Part shown: piece by piece, positions 24,917 through 33,230 of the stretch | Numbering within the stretch: position 1 is the stretch's first letter | Layout: every line of letters begins with the position of its first letter | Source: Deltaproteobacteria bacterium | GTDB lineage: Bacteria; Myxococcota_A; UBA9160; UBA4427 | Reading direction: 5' to 3' | DNA: 34,980 bases | Assembly: GCA_011051925.1 (NCBI GenBank) | Contig: DRKE01000369.1 | Span: 1 to 34,980 of the forward strand | Notes under the pieces: model-generated | Told to the model about the DNA's origin: nothing | The model's input: the letters and a program-made list of their open reading frames with translations, nothing else | The model's database searches: none | Translations under genes and position numbers: made by a program

Positions 24917-26028
24917 ACCGGGGCGGAACCCCGCGAAGGAACGACCCACGGAAGAGCCTGCTCGTCTACGGAGCCGGACGGAACCAGCTGCCCCTTCTCG
25001 CAGCCGGAAGGCGCAGGGGATGGCGCATCATCGCGATCGACCGTGACGCCGGAGCGCCCGGCCGCTCCCTCGCCGACCGTTTCCTGTGTCTCAGCCTGCG
25101 CGATCACGAAGCGATCGTGAAGGAACTGGCGTCCGAGAAGATCGTCGGGGTGGTCGCGCGAATCACCGATCACGTCGGCCTCGAGTCCGCCTGCCGGATC
25201 GCCCGTGACCAGGGTCTCGCCTCCGTCTGTCCCGGTCTCTTCGCCGCGGCGACCCACAAGACGGCCCTGGCCCGCCAGTGCCGACGCGCTGGCCTGCGCA
25301 CCCCCGAACGCCGTTCAGCGAGTGATCCGGACCTCTTCGAGAAGGGCCCCATCCTGTTGCGACCCGACGTGACGATCCGGGGGAAGGCCGGCATCCGCCG
25401 GGTCCGGTCCGTGGAAGCCCTCGAACTCGCGCTTCCCGAGACCCGTTCGCGATCGGGAAACGGAGAGGTCGACCTCGCGGATTGGATCGACGGCACGGAC
25501 GTCTCGATTCTCGTCCAGCTCGATCGGGGCCACGGACGGCGACTCGCCTTGTGGGACGAGTGGGTCGCACTCGATGCCGAGGGGATGATCCGGGGCGTCG
25601 GCTGCGGCATGCCCTCGGTCTTCGAGGAGGACCCGACCTCGATCGATCGGGTCATCGACCGATTGGCCCGCGCCTTTCCCGAAAGCCGTGGCCTGATCGC
25701 CCTCTCCCTTCGCATCGACGCGGCGAACCGGCCCTGGATGATCGAGATCCATCTGGGAATCGGCGGCGACGGCATCGCGGACCGCCTCCTGCCCGCGGCA
25801 CTGCCGGGTTTCGATGCGTTCGAGCTCCTCGCCCGGACGCAGGCCGGCGAACGGGTCGACCCGCCGCCTGCTCGCGCGCGACCTCGCGCATTGCTGCGGG
25901 ATGGGGAGGGCGGAGCATGGCGGATCGTCGAAGCCCGGGATGCCGCGACGCTGCGCGCCCGATGTCTCGCCTCGCTGCCCCGGGATTGGGAGGCGCCCCG
26001 GGGCCTGCTTCCGGGGACGAAGCCATGA
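24913..26028 (+). CDS. Degenerate ATP-grasp paralogue (second of three)
   Basis: This 371-aa protein is related to its two ATP-grasp neighbours: it starts LLVYGAGRNQ with AIDRDAGAPG, and has the HKTALARQCRRAGLRTPE linker. The nucleotide site is altered: the Lys of VKP is replaced by R150 in ILLRPDVTIRG, the EE of VEE is replaced by LADWIDG, and the metal block reads MIEIHLGIGGDG instead of EIAAR. Residue 150 lines up with K150/K152 of the neighbours. It may be a pseudo-enzyme, a regulatory subunit, or an enzyme with other nucleotide use. ATGA overlaps both ends, so it is co-translated with the methyltransferase and the third ATP-grasp protein. The C-terminus after 300 is unique. Confidence 0.8.
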   Translation: MNRGGTPRRNDPRKSLLVYGAGRNQLPLLAAGRRRGWRIIAIDRDAGAPGRSLADRFLCLSLRDHEAIVKELASEKIVGVVARITDHVGLESACRIARDQGLASVCPGLFAAATHKTALARQCRRAGLRTPERRSASDPDLFEKGPILLRPDVTIRGKAGIRRVRSVEALELALPETRSRSGNGEVDLADWIDGTDVSILVQLDRGHGRRLALWDEWVALDAEGMIRGVGCGMPSVFEEDPTSIDRVIDRLARAFPESRGLIALSLRIDAANRPWMIEIHLGIGGDGIADRLLPAALPGFDAFELLARTQAGERVDPPPARARPRALLRDGEGGAWRIVEARDAATLRARCLASLPRDWEAPRGLLPGTKP

Positions 26029-27218
26029 GACGCGGGGTCGTCCAGCTGGGCGCGGGTCCCGTCCAACGCGGGCTGCTCGAACGCTTCCGCGAAAACGGCC
26101 TGGTCCCGATCCTCGTCGACCGGAACGAGCGACCCGCCGGCCGCGTTCCCGGAAGCCTCCACGTTCGCGCGCCGATCGACGAGCCGCAGACGATCGTCCG
26201 GGCTCTTCAGGAAGCCCGGTCGGATCGGCGGCTGGCCGGAGTCGGGATCGGCGCCGTTCTCACGAGCACCGACCTCGGTGTCGCGAGCGTCCCGGTCGTC
26301 GCGAGAGCCCTCGACCTGCCGCATGCCTCGATCGATTCGATCGCCACGATGGACGACAAGGCCCTTGCGCGACGGGTGCTCTCCGAAGCGGGAGTCCGCG
26401 TACCGGAGGGATGGCTCGGCCGACGCCCCTGCGACATTCCCGCCCTCGAAACCGACCGCGAGTGGATCGTGAAACCCGTCGACTCTTCGGGCAGCCGCGG
26501 CGTCAGGCGCATCCGGGGCCCGGTCGCCCTGGCCCATGCGATCGAGAACGCCCTCGCCTTCAGCGACCGCTTCCTCGTCGAGGAATGCATCGACGGGATC
26601 CATCTCGACATCAACGGTCTGGTCATCGACGGCCGGTTCGAGCTGGTTTCGATCGGCCGGCGGCATTTCACGAGGCCCCCCGCCTGCGTGCCGATCCATG
26701 GCGGAATCGCCGGTGGCTGGAGCGCATCGCTCGCCGAAGAGGTCGTCCGGCTGATGCAGGCCTCCGTTGCGGCCTTCGACTATCGCCATGGCCCCGTGAA
26801 GGCCGATCTCATCCAGGACGAGCGCGGTCTCGTCGTCCTCGAACTGGCCGCCCGTTTCCATGGGGACGTCTTCTCCCATCACGTCGCCGAAGCAGCCGGA
26901 CGGCCTCCCGCCGCCCTCGTCTGGCTGGCGCGCCTGGGACTCTGCCCGAAGCCGGTGGAAGGACCCCGCCACGGGGGCTGGTTCGGCGTCTTCGCCGAGA
27001 AGGCCGGCACGATCCGGGCGATCGAGGGACTCGACGAGGTCCGCTCGCTTCCCGGCTTCCGGACCTGGATCCCCCGGCTCGGTCCGGGCGACCCGGTCGG
27101 CTCGCCCGAGGACAACCGAGCCCTCGTGGGCTTCGGGCTGATCGGTTTCGACCGGACGGAAGATCTCTGGGCGGAAGCCGATCGGCGGCGGCAGATGATC
27201 CGGGTGGCGCTCGACTGA
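26025..27218 (+). CDS. ATP-grasp ligase (third of three)
   Basis: This 397-aa ATP-grasp enzyme has a full-looking catalytic set: K150 in IVKPVDSSGSRGV, E186/E187 in LVEECIDG, D261 in VKADLIQDE, and E273 with R277 in VLELAARFHGD. The N-terminal domain starts VVQLGAGPVQRG with LVDRNERPAG, homologous in layout to the first two. Its C-terminal 100 residues (WFGVFAEKAGTIRAIEG) match the carboxy lobe seen in this ligase group. It starts within the stop of the second ATP-grasp gene. It is the last gene of the operon before a convergent hairpin. Acceptor and donor are unknown. Confidence 0.86.
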   Translation: MRRGVVQLGAGPVQRGLLERFRENGLVPILVDRNERPAGRVPGSLHVRAPIDEPQTIVRALQEARSDRRLAGVGIGAVLTSTDLGVASVPVVARALDLPHASIDSIATMDDKALARRVLSEAGVRVPEGWLGRRPCDIPALETDREWIVKPVDSSGSRGVRRIRGPVALAHAIENALAFSDRFLVEECIDGIHLDINGLVIDGRFELVSIGRRHFTRPPACVPIHGGIAGGWSASLAEEVVRLMQASVAAFDYRHGPVKADLIQDERGLVVLELAARFHGDVFSHHVAEAAGRPPAALVWLARLGLCPKPVEGPRHGGWFGVFAEKAGTIRAIEGLDEVRSLPGFRTWIPRLGPGDPVGSPEDNRALVGFGLIGFDRTEDLWAEADRRRQMIRVALD

Positions 27219-27243
27219 TCGTCGAAGGGAAACGGTTCGGACG

Positions 27244-27286
27244 GACGGGTCCCGACCTGGACCGGCCAGGAGAATCCCGACCCGTC
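27244..27286. terminator. Nested hairpin between convergent ATP-grasp operon and SDR gene
   Basis: GACGGGTC (27244-27251) pairs with GACCCGTC (27279-27286). Inside lies a second hairpin, CCTGG (27256-27260) with CCAGG (27266-27270). The structure sits in the 109-base gap between convergent genes, where a bidirectional terminator is expected. There is no T-run, so it would be Rho-aided or only an mRNA end structure. Confidence 0.4.
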
Positions 27287-27327
27287 ATCCGCGTCGAGCC
27301 AGGACGGGGCATCCGCCGGATCCCGCC

Positions 27328-28086
27328 CTATCCCATGAACTGTCCACCGTTCACGTTCAGGACCTGTCCCGTCACGAAGGCCGCGTCATCCGAGGCGAGA
27401 TAGACCGCCGCGGCGGCCACGTCGCCCACCTCGCCGATCCGGCCCAACGGAAGGCCTGCGGCGATCTCGCGCTCTTCGTCTTCGAGCAGGTGTTGGATCA
27501 TCTCCGTCCGGATGAAACCCGGCGAGATCGCGTTCACGCGAACGCCCATCGGCCCCAGGATCCGTGCACAGGATTTCGTGAGCGCGAGGATCGCGGCCTT
27601 CGAGGCCGAATAGTGCGGTGCTTTCGGTCCGCCGAACTGACCGCCGACGGAGGCGATGTTGATCACGACCCCCGAGCCCGCGGCTTCGAAGCGACGGGCG
27701 GCGGCCTGGGTCGCAAAGAACGTGCCCTTGAGATTCGTGTCGAGGGTCCGCTCGTAGCTTGCCTCCGTGATCTCCAGGAAGGGTTCCTGCGCGAGATGAC
27801 CGGCGTTGTTCACCAGGATGTCGAGGCTCCCCAGGCATTCGTCGATCGTTCCGAAGACCTTTTCGAGGCTCGACAGCTTCGTCACGTCGAGTTCGAGACA
27901 GAGCGCGTCGCCGAGCTCCCGGGCGAGCGCACGAGCGCGTTCTTCTTCCCTGCGATAGGTGACGACGACCCGGGCGCCCTCCTCGTGGAAGGCGCGGGCG
28001 ATCTCGGCGCCGATGCCCCGGGCTGAACCCGTGACGAGGGCGACGCGATCCATCAGTCGACGACCGGCTCCCAGACGATCGAGCAC
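27328..28086 (-). CDS. SDR-family oxidoreductase (FabG-like)
   Basis: This NAD(P)-dependent short-chain dehydrogenase has about 252 aa. The cofactor motif TGSARGIG, the structural NNAG, the catalytic Ser in INIASVGG and YxxxK in HYSASK are all intact, as is the late PGFIRTEM. I chose GTG 28086 because GGGAGG lies 7 bases upstream; ATG 28053, which would begin at MDRVALVTG, fits the family equally and has no good site. The substrate is a hydroxy/keto compound, not further defined. The 311 bases upstream (28087-28397) hold no gene or clear signal that I can support. DUF1330 lies upstream on the same strand. Confidence 0.9.
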   Translation of the reverse strand: MLDRLGAGRRLMDRVALVTGSARGIGAEIARAFHEEGARVVVTYRREEERARALARELGDALCLELDVTKLSSLEKVFGTIDECLGSLDILVNNAGHLAQEPFLEITEASYERTLDTNLKGTFFATQAAARRFEAAGSGVVINIASVGGQFGGPKAPHYSASKAAILALTKSCARILGPMGVRVNAISPGFIRTEMIQHLLEDEEREIAAGLPLGRIGEVGDVAAAAVYLASDDAAFVTGQVLNVNGGQFMG

Positions 28087-28397
28087 GATTCTTCCTCCCG
28101 GCATGGGACCCCGTCTGCCCCGATCCCGGCATCGGACGCGGACGACACCGCCAATGCCTGATCCGAACGAAGGGCCGCAGCCCGATCGGGCGACGAGCCG
28201 CCCCTCCCGTCTATCGGCCGATTCCGTGCAAGACCGAGGGATAAGTGCGCGGAAAAAGAGGGCGATCGATCACGAGGGTGTGGCTGCGGAAAGGACCGGA
28301 GAGGGTCTCGGGCGTTCCCCGGAATCGCCCTGGCGTCGTTCCGGCCGGGAAGCCATGCCGACCGACCCATGCCCGACCGACAAGAGGGGGAAGTCGC

Positions 28398-28697
28398 TCA
28401 GCCCGGAACGCCGTTCACGAGGATGGCGAAATGGTTCGAGGTCGCCGCGTGTCGTTTGGGAATCAGCGCCTGGTAGTCCCCCGATTCGTAGAGCGCCTTC
28501 GCCTCCTCCTTCGATCCGAAGCGCAGGACGATCGTCTGATGCCCCGCACTTTCGCCTTCGAGCCGCTCGGTCGCAGGATCGAAGGCGATGAGCTGGCAGG
28601 CGTCGCCGATCTTCATGACCGAACCGGCCGAAGCGGAATATTCCGCGTAGCCTTCGGGGTCCTCGACGTTGTAGTTGACGATCAGATAGGCGGGCAT
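28398..28697 (-). CDS. DUF1330 family protein
   Basis: This 99-aa protein of the DUF1330 group has the dimeric alpha-beta-barrel (ferredoxin-like) fold. Blocks seen are PAYLIVNYNVEDPEGYAEYSA, the central QTIVLRFGSKEEAKALYES and the end DYQALIPKRHAATSNHFAIL, all typical of the family. Function of the family is unknown; members sit in degradation gene clusters. GAGG lies 8 bases before ATG 28697, and earlier in-frame starts at 28739 would add an unsupported leader. It diverges from the symporter gene with very little space between. Confidence 0.85.
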   Translation of the reverse strand: MPAYLIVNYNVEDPEGYAEYSASAGSVMKIGDACQLIAFDPATERLEGESAGHQTIVLRFGSKEEAKALYESGDYQALIPKRHAATSNHFAILVNGVPG

Positions 28698-28729
28698 TCC
28701 GAATCCTCGACGGGATAGAATCGTGGGGT

Positions 28730-30514
28730 TTGCGAACATCGGACAATGACCGATCGGGAGGCGCGGCGCCAGCCTCGAGGTGCGGCCGGTCGGAAGAGGG
28801 GTTTCCGCTGTCTCGTCTCGATCTCGCCGTCATCGCTGCCTACCTCGCGATCACGCTCGGCTGGGGTGCGTGGCACGCGCGACGCGCGTCGAGGGACACG
28901 ACCGCCTTTTTCGTCGCCGATCGGACGCTCCCCTGGTGGCTCGCGGGAACCTCGATCGTCGCAACGACCTTCGCGGCGGATACGCCGCTGGCGATCGCCG
29001 GTCTGGTCGCGGTCGATGGCATCTCTGGAAACTGGTTCTGGTGGGCCGACGTCCTGCCCGTCGTGATCGGCACCTTCATCGTGAGCCATCTCTGGCGTCG
29101 CAGCCGGGTCCTCACGGACAACGAGATCTCTGAACTCCGCTATGGCGGCCGCCCCGCCGCCGGGCTTCGCCTTTTCCGGGCGCTCTATTTCGGCGTGCTT
29201 CGCAACGCGATCGTGATGGGCTGGGTGAACCTCGCCATGGTGAAGATCCTTTCGCTGGCCCTCGGATTGGACGAGGAGGCCAGTGGGCTCGTCCTCGCCG
29301 GACTCTTCGCCCTGACGGTGCTCTATACGCTTCTCTCGGGCCTGCTCGGCGTCGTGCTCACCGATTTCCTGCAATTCGGACTCGCCCTCATGGGTGGGGT
29401 GGCGCTGGCCTTCCTCGCACTCGAGGAAGTCGGTGGGCTCGGCCACCTCGTCGAAGCGTTCCGCCTTGCCCCCGACGTCCTGCGGCTCGTTCCGTCGCCC
29501 GGAAACAACGAGGCCTTCTGGGCCTTCGTCGCCTATGTCGGCGTCAAGAGCTGGTCGAGCGGCAATACCGAGGGCAGCGGCTACGTCGCCCAGCGGATCC
29601 TGTCGACGCGCAGCGAGAGGGACGCCCGTCTGGCTTCCCTCTGGTATGCGATCGCCCATTTCGCCCTGCGGCCATGGCCCTGGATCATCGTCGGACTCGT
29701 CGCCCTCGTCCGCTTTCCCGGCCTCGAGGATCCCGAGGCCGGCTATGTGCGGGTGATGCTCGAGGTCCTGCCGAGCGGGCTTCTGGGCCTCGTGCTGGCC
29801 GCGTTCTTCGCTGCCTACATGTCGACGATCGATACCCAGCTGAACTGGGGCGCTTCCTATCTCACGCATGACGTCTATGAACGCTTCCTCGATCCCGGGG
29901 CCTCGCAGGCGAGACGGATCGTCGTCGCACGGGCGAGCGTCGTGCTCCTCGCCACAGCGGGCGTCGGCGCCACCCTCGCCATGGATTCCATCGCTGGAGC
30001 CTGGAGATTCCTGGCGATGATCAGCGCGGGAACGGGGCTCGTCGGACTCCTTCGCTGGCTCTGGTGGCGGATCAACGCGTGGAGCGAGATCGCCGTCATG
30101 ACCGCCTCGCTCCTGGGCGCGAACCTCGTCGGCGTCTTCAGTGACATCGCCTTCCCCTTCTCTCTCGTGCTCGTCGTCCTCTTCGCGCTCCCCATCGCCT
30201 TCGCGGTCACCCTGGCGACGCCACCCGAGGAGGCCGCCACGCTGAAGGCCTTTTTCGTTCGTGTCCGACCCGCGGGCGCCTGGGCGCCCGTCGCTCGGAT
30301 GACCGGGCTTCCCTGCCGACGGATCGGTCTCCGCCCGTGGCTCGACGTCGCCGCCGCCACCTTCGGCATCTACGCCGCCATCGCGAGCACGGGCTGGCTC
30401 CTCTTCGGAGAATCGTTCCGGGGAGTGCTGGCGGGCGGCCTGGCGATCGGACTGCTCGCCTTCTCGATCCAGGGGGCCGAGGCCTGCCCGGCTGCCGAAT
30501 CCCGAAGGCGCTGA
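28730..30514 (+). CDS. Sodium:solute symporter (SSS family)
   Basis: This is an inner-membrane transporter of up to 594 aa with about 13-14 hydrophobic segments, beginning LDLAVIAAYLAITLGWGAW. FFVADRTLPWWLAGTSIVAT and the following FAADTPLAIAG are characteristic of the sodium:solute symporter family, as are GNTEGSGYVAQRIL and AAYMSTIDTQLNWGASYL. The solute is unknown. The first 26 residues from TTG 28730 look non-natural and leave only 32 bases to the divergent DUF1330 gene. A CTG at 28808, preceded by GAGGGG, would start right at the first membrane segment. I therefore regard the start as unsettled. Confidence 0.85.
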   Translation: MRTSDNDRSGGAAPASRCGRSEEGFPLSRLDLAVIAAYLAITLGWGAWHARRASRDTTAFFVADRTLPWWLAGTSIVATTFAADTPLAIAGLVAVDGISGNWFWWADVLPVVIGTFIVSHLWRRSRVLTDNEISELRYGGRPAAGLRLFRALYFGVLRNAIVMGWVNLAMVKILSLALGLDEEASGLVLAGLFALTVLYTLLSGLLGVVLTDFLQFGLALMGGVALAFLALEEVGGLGHLVEAFRLAPDVLRLVPSPGNNEAFWAFVAYVGVKSWSSGNTEGSGYVAQRILSTRSERDARLASLWYAIAHFALRPWPWIIVGLVALVRFPGLEDPEAGYVRVMLEVLPSGLLGLVLAAFFAAYMSTIDTQLNWGASYLTHDVYERFLDPGASQARRIVVARASVVLLATAGVGATLAMDSIAGAWRFLAMISAGTGLVGLLRWLWWRINAWSEIAVMTASLLGANLVGVFSDIAFPFSLVLVVLFALPIAFAVTLATPPEEAATLKAFFVRVRPAGAWAPVARMTGLPCRRIGLRPWLDVAAATFGIYAAIASTGWLLFGESFRGVLAGGLAIGLLAFSIQGAEACPAAESRRR

Positions 30515-30677
30515 TCCGCAGCCGGATCCGGCCTCACCCCGGCCTTGCAGGAGAGCGGGCGGATGGGCTTCACTTGCCGGTCTACGACCCACGAGAGCCC
30601 GCCACGTCACGATCCTTCGAGCCCGCGACCCACGGCCGACTCGCGGCGCGCGTGAGGAACCGAAACGGGAGCCCAGG

Positions 30678-31655
30678 ATGCCGATTCTCGATGCCAGACA
30701 CGACCGCATGCATCCCGTCGAAGGCGAATCCGCCTGGAGCGAGTCCTACTACTTCAACGGATACGATCCCCACGAGGATGTCGGCCTCTATACGCGAATC
30801 GGCATCCGGCCCAACGAAGGCACGATGGACGTGATGCTCGCCAGTTGGCAGCCCGGCAACCGATTGGCCTTCGCACGCGCCGTCCGGGAGCAGGACGAGA
30901 TGTGCGAATCGCCCCTCGAGGTCGGCGGCGTGCGTTATGCCTGCCTCGAGGAGGGTCGGCGCTGGCGCCTCACGGCGGATTGCGACGCCAGGCTCTATTC
31001 CCTCGGCACCCGGGAGCAGGCCGACACCCGCCTCGTCCTGGATCTCGAGTTCGAGGCCTTGATGCCGATGGTCGGCGTCGACGGTCAGGGAGCGCAGGGA
31101 AGCGGCGCGAGTGCCGCCACGGGCCAGGCCACGGGCAAGGGCCATCTCGAGCAGGCGGGGCGCTGGTCGGGATGGATCGAGGCGGACGGAAAGCGGCTGA
31201 CGCTCGGCGAACAGGCCCGGGGCAACCGCGACAAGTCCTGGGGGCCGCGCCGCTGGGGCGGCCCGAAGATGTGGCGCTGGTTCTCGATCAACATCTCCGA
31301 CGACATCCATTTCGGCGGCATCCGGATCGGTACGGACGCCGGCGATCTCCATCGCGGCTGGGTCTGGCGCGATGGCGAACTCACGAGCCTCGTCGAATGG
31401 CGTATTCGAACGGAGACCCGAGCCGACGGGATCACCCAGAAGACCTGCTTCGTGACGGCGGTCGACAAGCGTGGTCGTGAACACGTGCTTCGGGGTGACG
31501 TCCTGCGGGTCTTTCCGGGGGGCGCCCGAGCCGGTCGGACGGTCGTGAACGAAGGACTCACGCGCTGGACCCTCGATGGGATGACGGGCCACGGAATCGC
31601 CGAATACCTTCATCAATTCGACGACGAAGGCCGCCCGCTCGTTCCGATCGAATGA
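30678..31655 (+). CDS. DUF7064/DUF7065-like (lipocalin-type) protein
   Basis: This 325-aa soluble protein resembles the DUF7064/DUF7065 group of AttH/CrtC-type beta-barrel proteins. Typical blocks are SWSESYYFNGYDP-like ESAWSESYYFNGYDPHEDV at the N-terminus, GHLEQAGRWSGWI, and GNRDKSWGPRRWGGP in the middle. There is no signal peptide. The Arg/Asp/Trp-rich centre may form a ligand site (inference). The family assignment comes from memory of motifs. GGGAGCCCAGG precedes ATG 30678. It leads an operon with DUF6285-like, phosphotransferase and SDR genes, a grouping seen in lipid or steroid degraders. Confidence 0.72.
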   Translation: MPILDARHDRMHPVEGESAWSESYYFNGYDPHEDVGLYTRIGIRPNEGTMDVMLASWQPGNRLAFARAVREQDEMCESPLEVGGVRYACLEEGRRWRLTADCDARLYSLGTREQADTRLVLDLEFEALMPMVGVDGQGAQGSGASAATGQATGKGHLEQAGRWSGWIEADGKRLTLGEQARGNRDKSWGPRRWGGPKMWRWFSINISDDIHFGGIRIGTDAGDLHRGWVWRDGELTSLVEWRIRTETRADGITQKTCFVTAVDKRGREHVLRGDVLRVFPGGARAGRTVVNEGLTRWTLDGMTGHGIAEYLHQFDDEGRPLVPIE

Positions 31656-31748
31656 CGGCAGACGAGGGGGCGCCTGGCCCCGGCCCGGCCTGTCCCGCTC
31701 CTCCGCAGTCGGACGGAGTGGGAAGAGTGGGAAGAAAAGGCGGATCCG

Positions 31749-32162
31749 ATGCTCGATCAACCCGACATGGCGACGCTCCTGGGGGCCATCGCGCGAACCC
31801 TCGACGATGAGGTCCTGGCCTCGACCGCGGGACCCGCGCAACACGCGGTCCGGGTGATCGCGAATCTCTGTCGGATCCTCGAGCGGGAGATCCATCTCGG
31901 GCCGACCGCCGCGGAAACATCCCGCCGGGCCCTGGCCGATCTGCTGGGGCGGGACGCGCCGCTTCCGGAGCTGGTCGGAGAACTCGATGCGCGGCTTCGC
32001 CAGGGAACGGACGACGGCCGCTCCGCGCATCGGGATTCCGAGGCCCACGTGGCCAACGCTCCGAGGGCGGACGATGCGGATTTCGACGAACGGGTCCGCT
32101 TGCTGCTGCTGGCCGACGTGGAACGGCGACTCGCGATCGACCGACCGGGATACGCCTCATGA
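31749..32162 (+). CDS. DUF6285-like small protein
   Basis: This 137-aa soluble, all-helical protein has no catalytic motif I can see. The layout (opening LLGAIARTLDDEV, HAVRVIANLCRILEREI, RRALADLLG, ending LLLADVERRLAIDRPGY) matches the DUF6285 group, which lies beside APH-like phosphotransferase genes. Its stop overlaps the phosphotransferase ATG as ATGA, suggesting that the two proteins form one complex or act together (inference). AAAGGCGG precedes ATG 31749. Confidence 0.7.
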   Translation: MLDQPDMATLLGAIARTLDDEVLASTAGPAQHAVRVIANLCRILEREIHLGPTAAETSRRALADLLGRDAPLPELVGELDARLRQGTDDGRSAHRDSEAHVANAPRADDADFDERVRLLLLADVERRLAIDRPGYAS

Positions 32163-33124
32163 GCGCGAAGGATGCGGAAGGCGTCACCCGTCATCTGGCA
32201 GGACTCTTCCCGGACGTCGACGAGGTCCGGATCACGGGGGTCGCCTCCGTCGGGGCGCAGCGCAAGACGCTCTTCATCGACCTCGTCCGGAACGGCGAAA
32301 CGAAGAAGGCCGTGGCGCAGATCGCGGGTCGGGCCCTCGACGTCTCGGACACGGGGCTCGAAGCCGCGCTGCTGCGAGCCGCGCGGGCGGGCGGCGTCGC
32401 GGTCCCGCGGGTCCTCGCCTGGGACGAAAAGACGGGCACCCTCGTCACGAGCCATGTCGAAGGCGAATCGATCCCGCGACGGATCCTCCGGAAGATCGAG
32501 GCGGATGCGGGTCTGGGGCCGAAACTGACGACCGACTGCGGCTCGGCACTCGCCGCGATCCACCGGATCCCGACCGATGCCTTCGAGCGCCTTCCAGCCC
32601 CGGCCGATCCCTTCGACTATGCGAACGATCTCGAACGGCTGCTCGAAACGCTGACGACACCCCATCCGAGCTTCCGGCTCGGACTCCGCTGGCTCCGCCG
32701 CCATGCGATTCCCAGCGTCCCACAGGAGGCGATCGTTCATGGGGATTTCCGACTCGGAAACCTGCTCGTCTCGGACGATGGCCTCTCCGCCGTCCTCGAT
32801 TGGGAGCTCGCCCATCGCGGCGATCCGATGGAGGACCTGGCCTGGCTCTGCCTGCGGACCTGGCGATTCGGGAACGACGATCGCACGGTCGGTGGATTCG
32901 GAAGTCTCGACGGATTGCGCGAGGCCTACGCCGAGGCCGGGGGCGAATGGCGAGACGAGGCCTTCGCGTGGTGGACGGTGGCGAGAACCCTCTGGTGGGG
33001 ACTCGGTCTCGCCCGACAGGCCCAGGCCTTCGTGGGCGGCGAGGCGGACTCGATCGTCCTGGCCGCCAGCGGACGACGCGTGGTCGAGCTCGAGTACGAT
33101 CTGCTTCGCATGATCGGCGCATGA
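32159..33124 (+). CDS. APH-like phosphotransferase family protein
   Basis: This 321-aa kinase-fold protein belongs to the aminoglycoside-phosphotransferase/ACAD10-like group. The Brenner motif is HGDFRLGNLL (H194, D196, N201) and the metal-binding Asp is D214 in VLDWELA. The N-lobe shows RKTLFIDLV and a central hinge LVTSHVEGESIP. Members of this branch phosphorylate hydroxy-acyl groups or small alcohols in lipid breakdown; resistance to antibiotics is not implied. It is translationally coupled to the DUF6285-like gene and is followed after 106 bases by two SDR genes. Confidence 0.85.
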   Translation: MSAKDAEGVTRHLAGLFPDVDEVRITGVASVGAQRKTLFIDLVRNGETKKAVAQIAGRALDVSDTGLEAALLRAARAGGVAVPRVLAWDEKTGTLVTSHVEGESIPRRILRKIEADAGLGPKLTTDCGSALAAIHRIPTDAFERLPAPADPFDYANDLERLLETLTTPHPSFRLGLRWLRRHAIPSVPQEAIVHGDFRLGNLLVSDDGLSAVLDWELAHRGDPMEDLAWLCLRTWRFGNDDRTVGGFGSLDGLREAYAEAGGEWRDEAFAWWTVARTLWWGLGLARQAQAFVGGEADSIVLAASGRRVVELEYDLLRMIGA

Positions 33125-33230
33125 TGGAGGGCCGTCGGAACGGGGGCGGGCCGTCCCCGCCATCAGCCCATCGCGGACAGGGGCCGGAAGCCACGGGGAT
33201 CGGCAGACGGAGAAGAGGAGACGGACGACG

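Noticed and set aside
25170-26972. 600-codon minus-strand open frame across the second and third ATP-grasp genes
   Set aside because: It is antisense to two coupled genes with ATP-grasp motifs and shows no domain of its own.
28682-30709. Long 675-codon minus-strand open frame across the symporter
   Set aside because: Very charged and repetitive (Glu/Arg/Gly/Asp), antisense to a gene with clear membrane segments and SSS motifs.
32159-33124. Aminoglycoside resistance gene
   Set aside because: The kinase fold is shared, but the context (DUF6285-like, DUF7064-like, SDRs) and sequence style fit the catabolic phosphotransferase branch.
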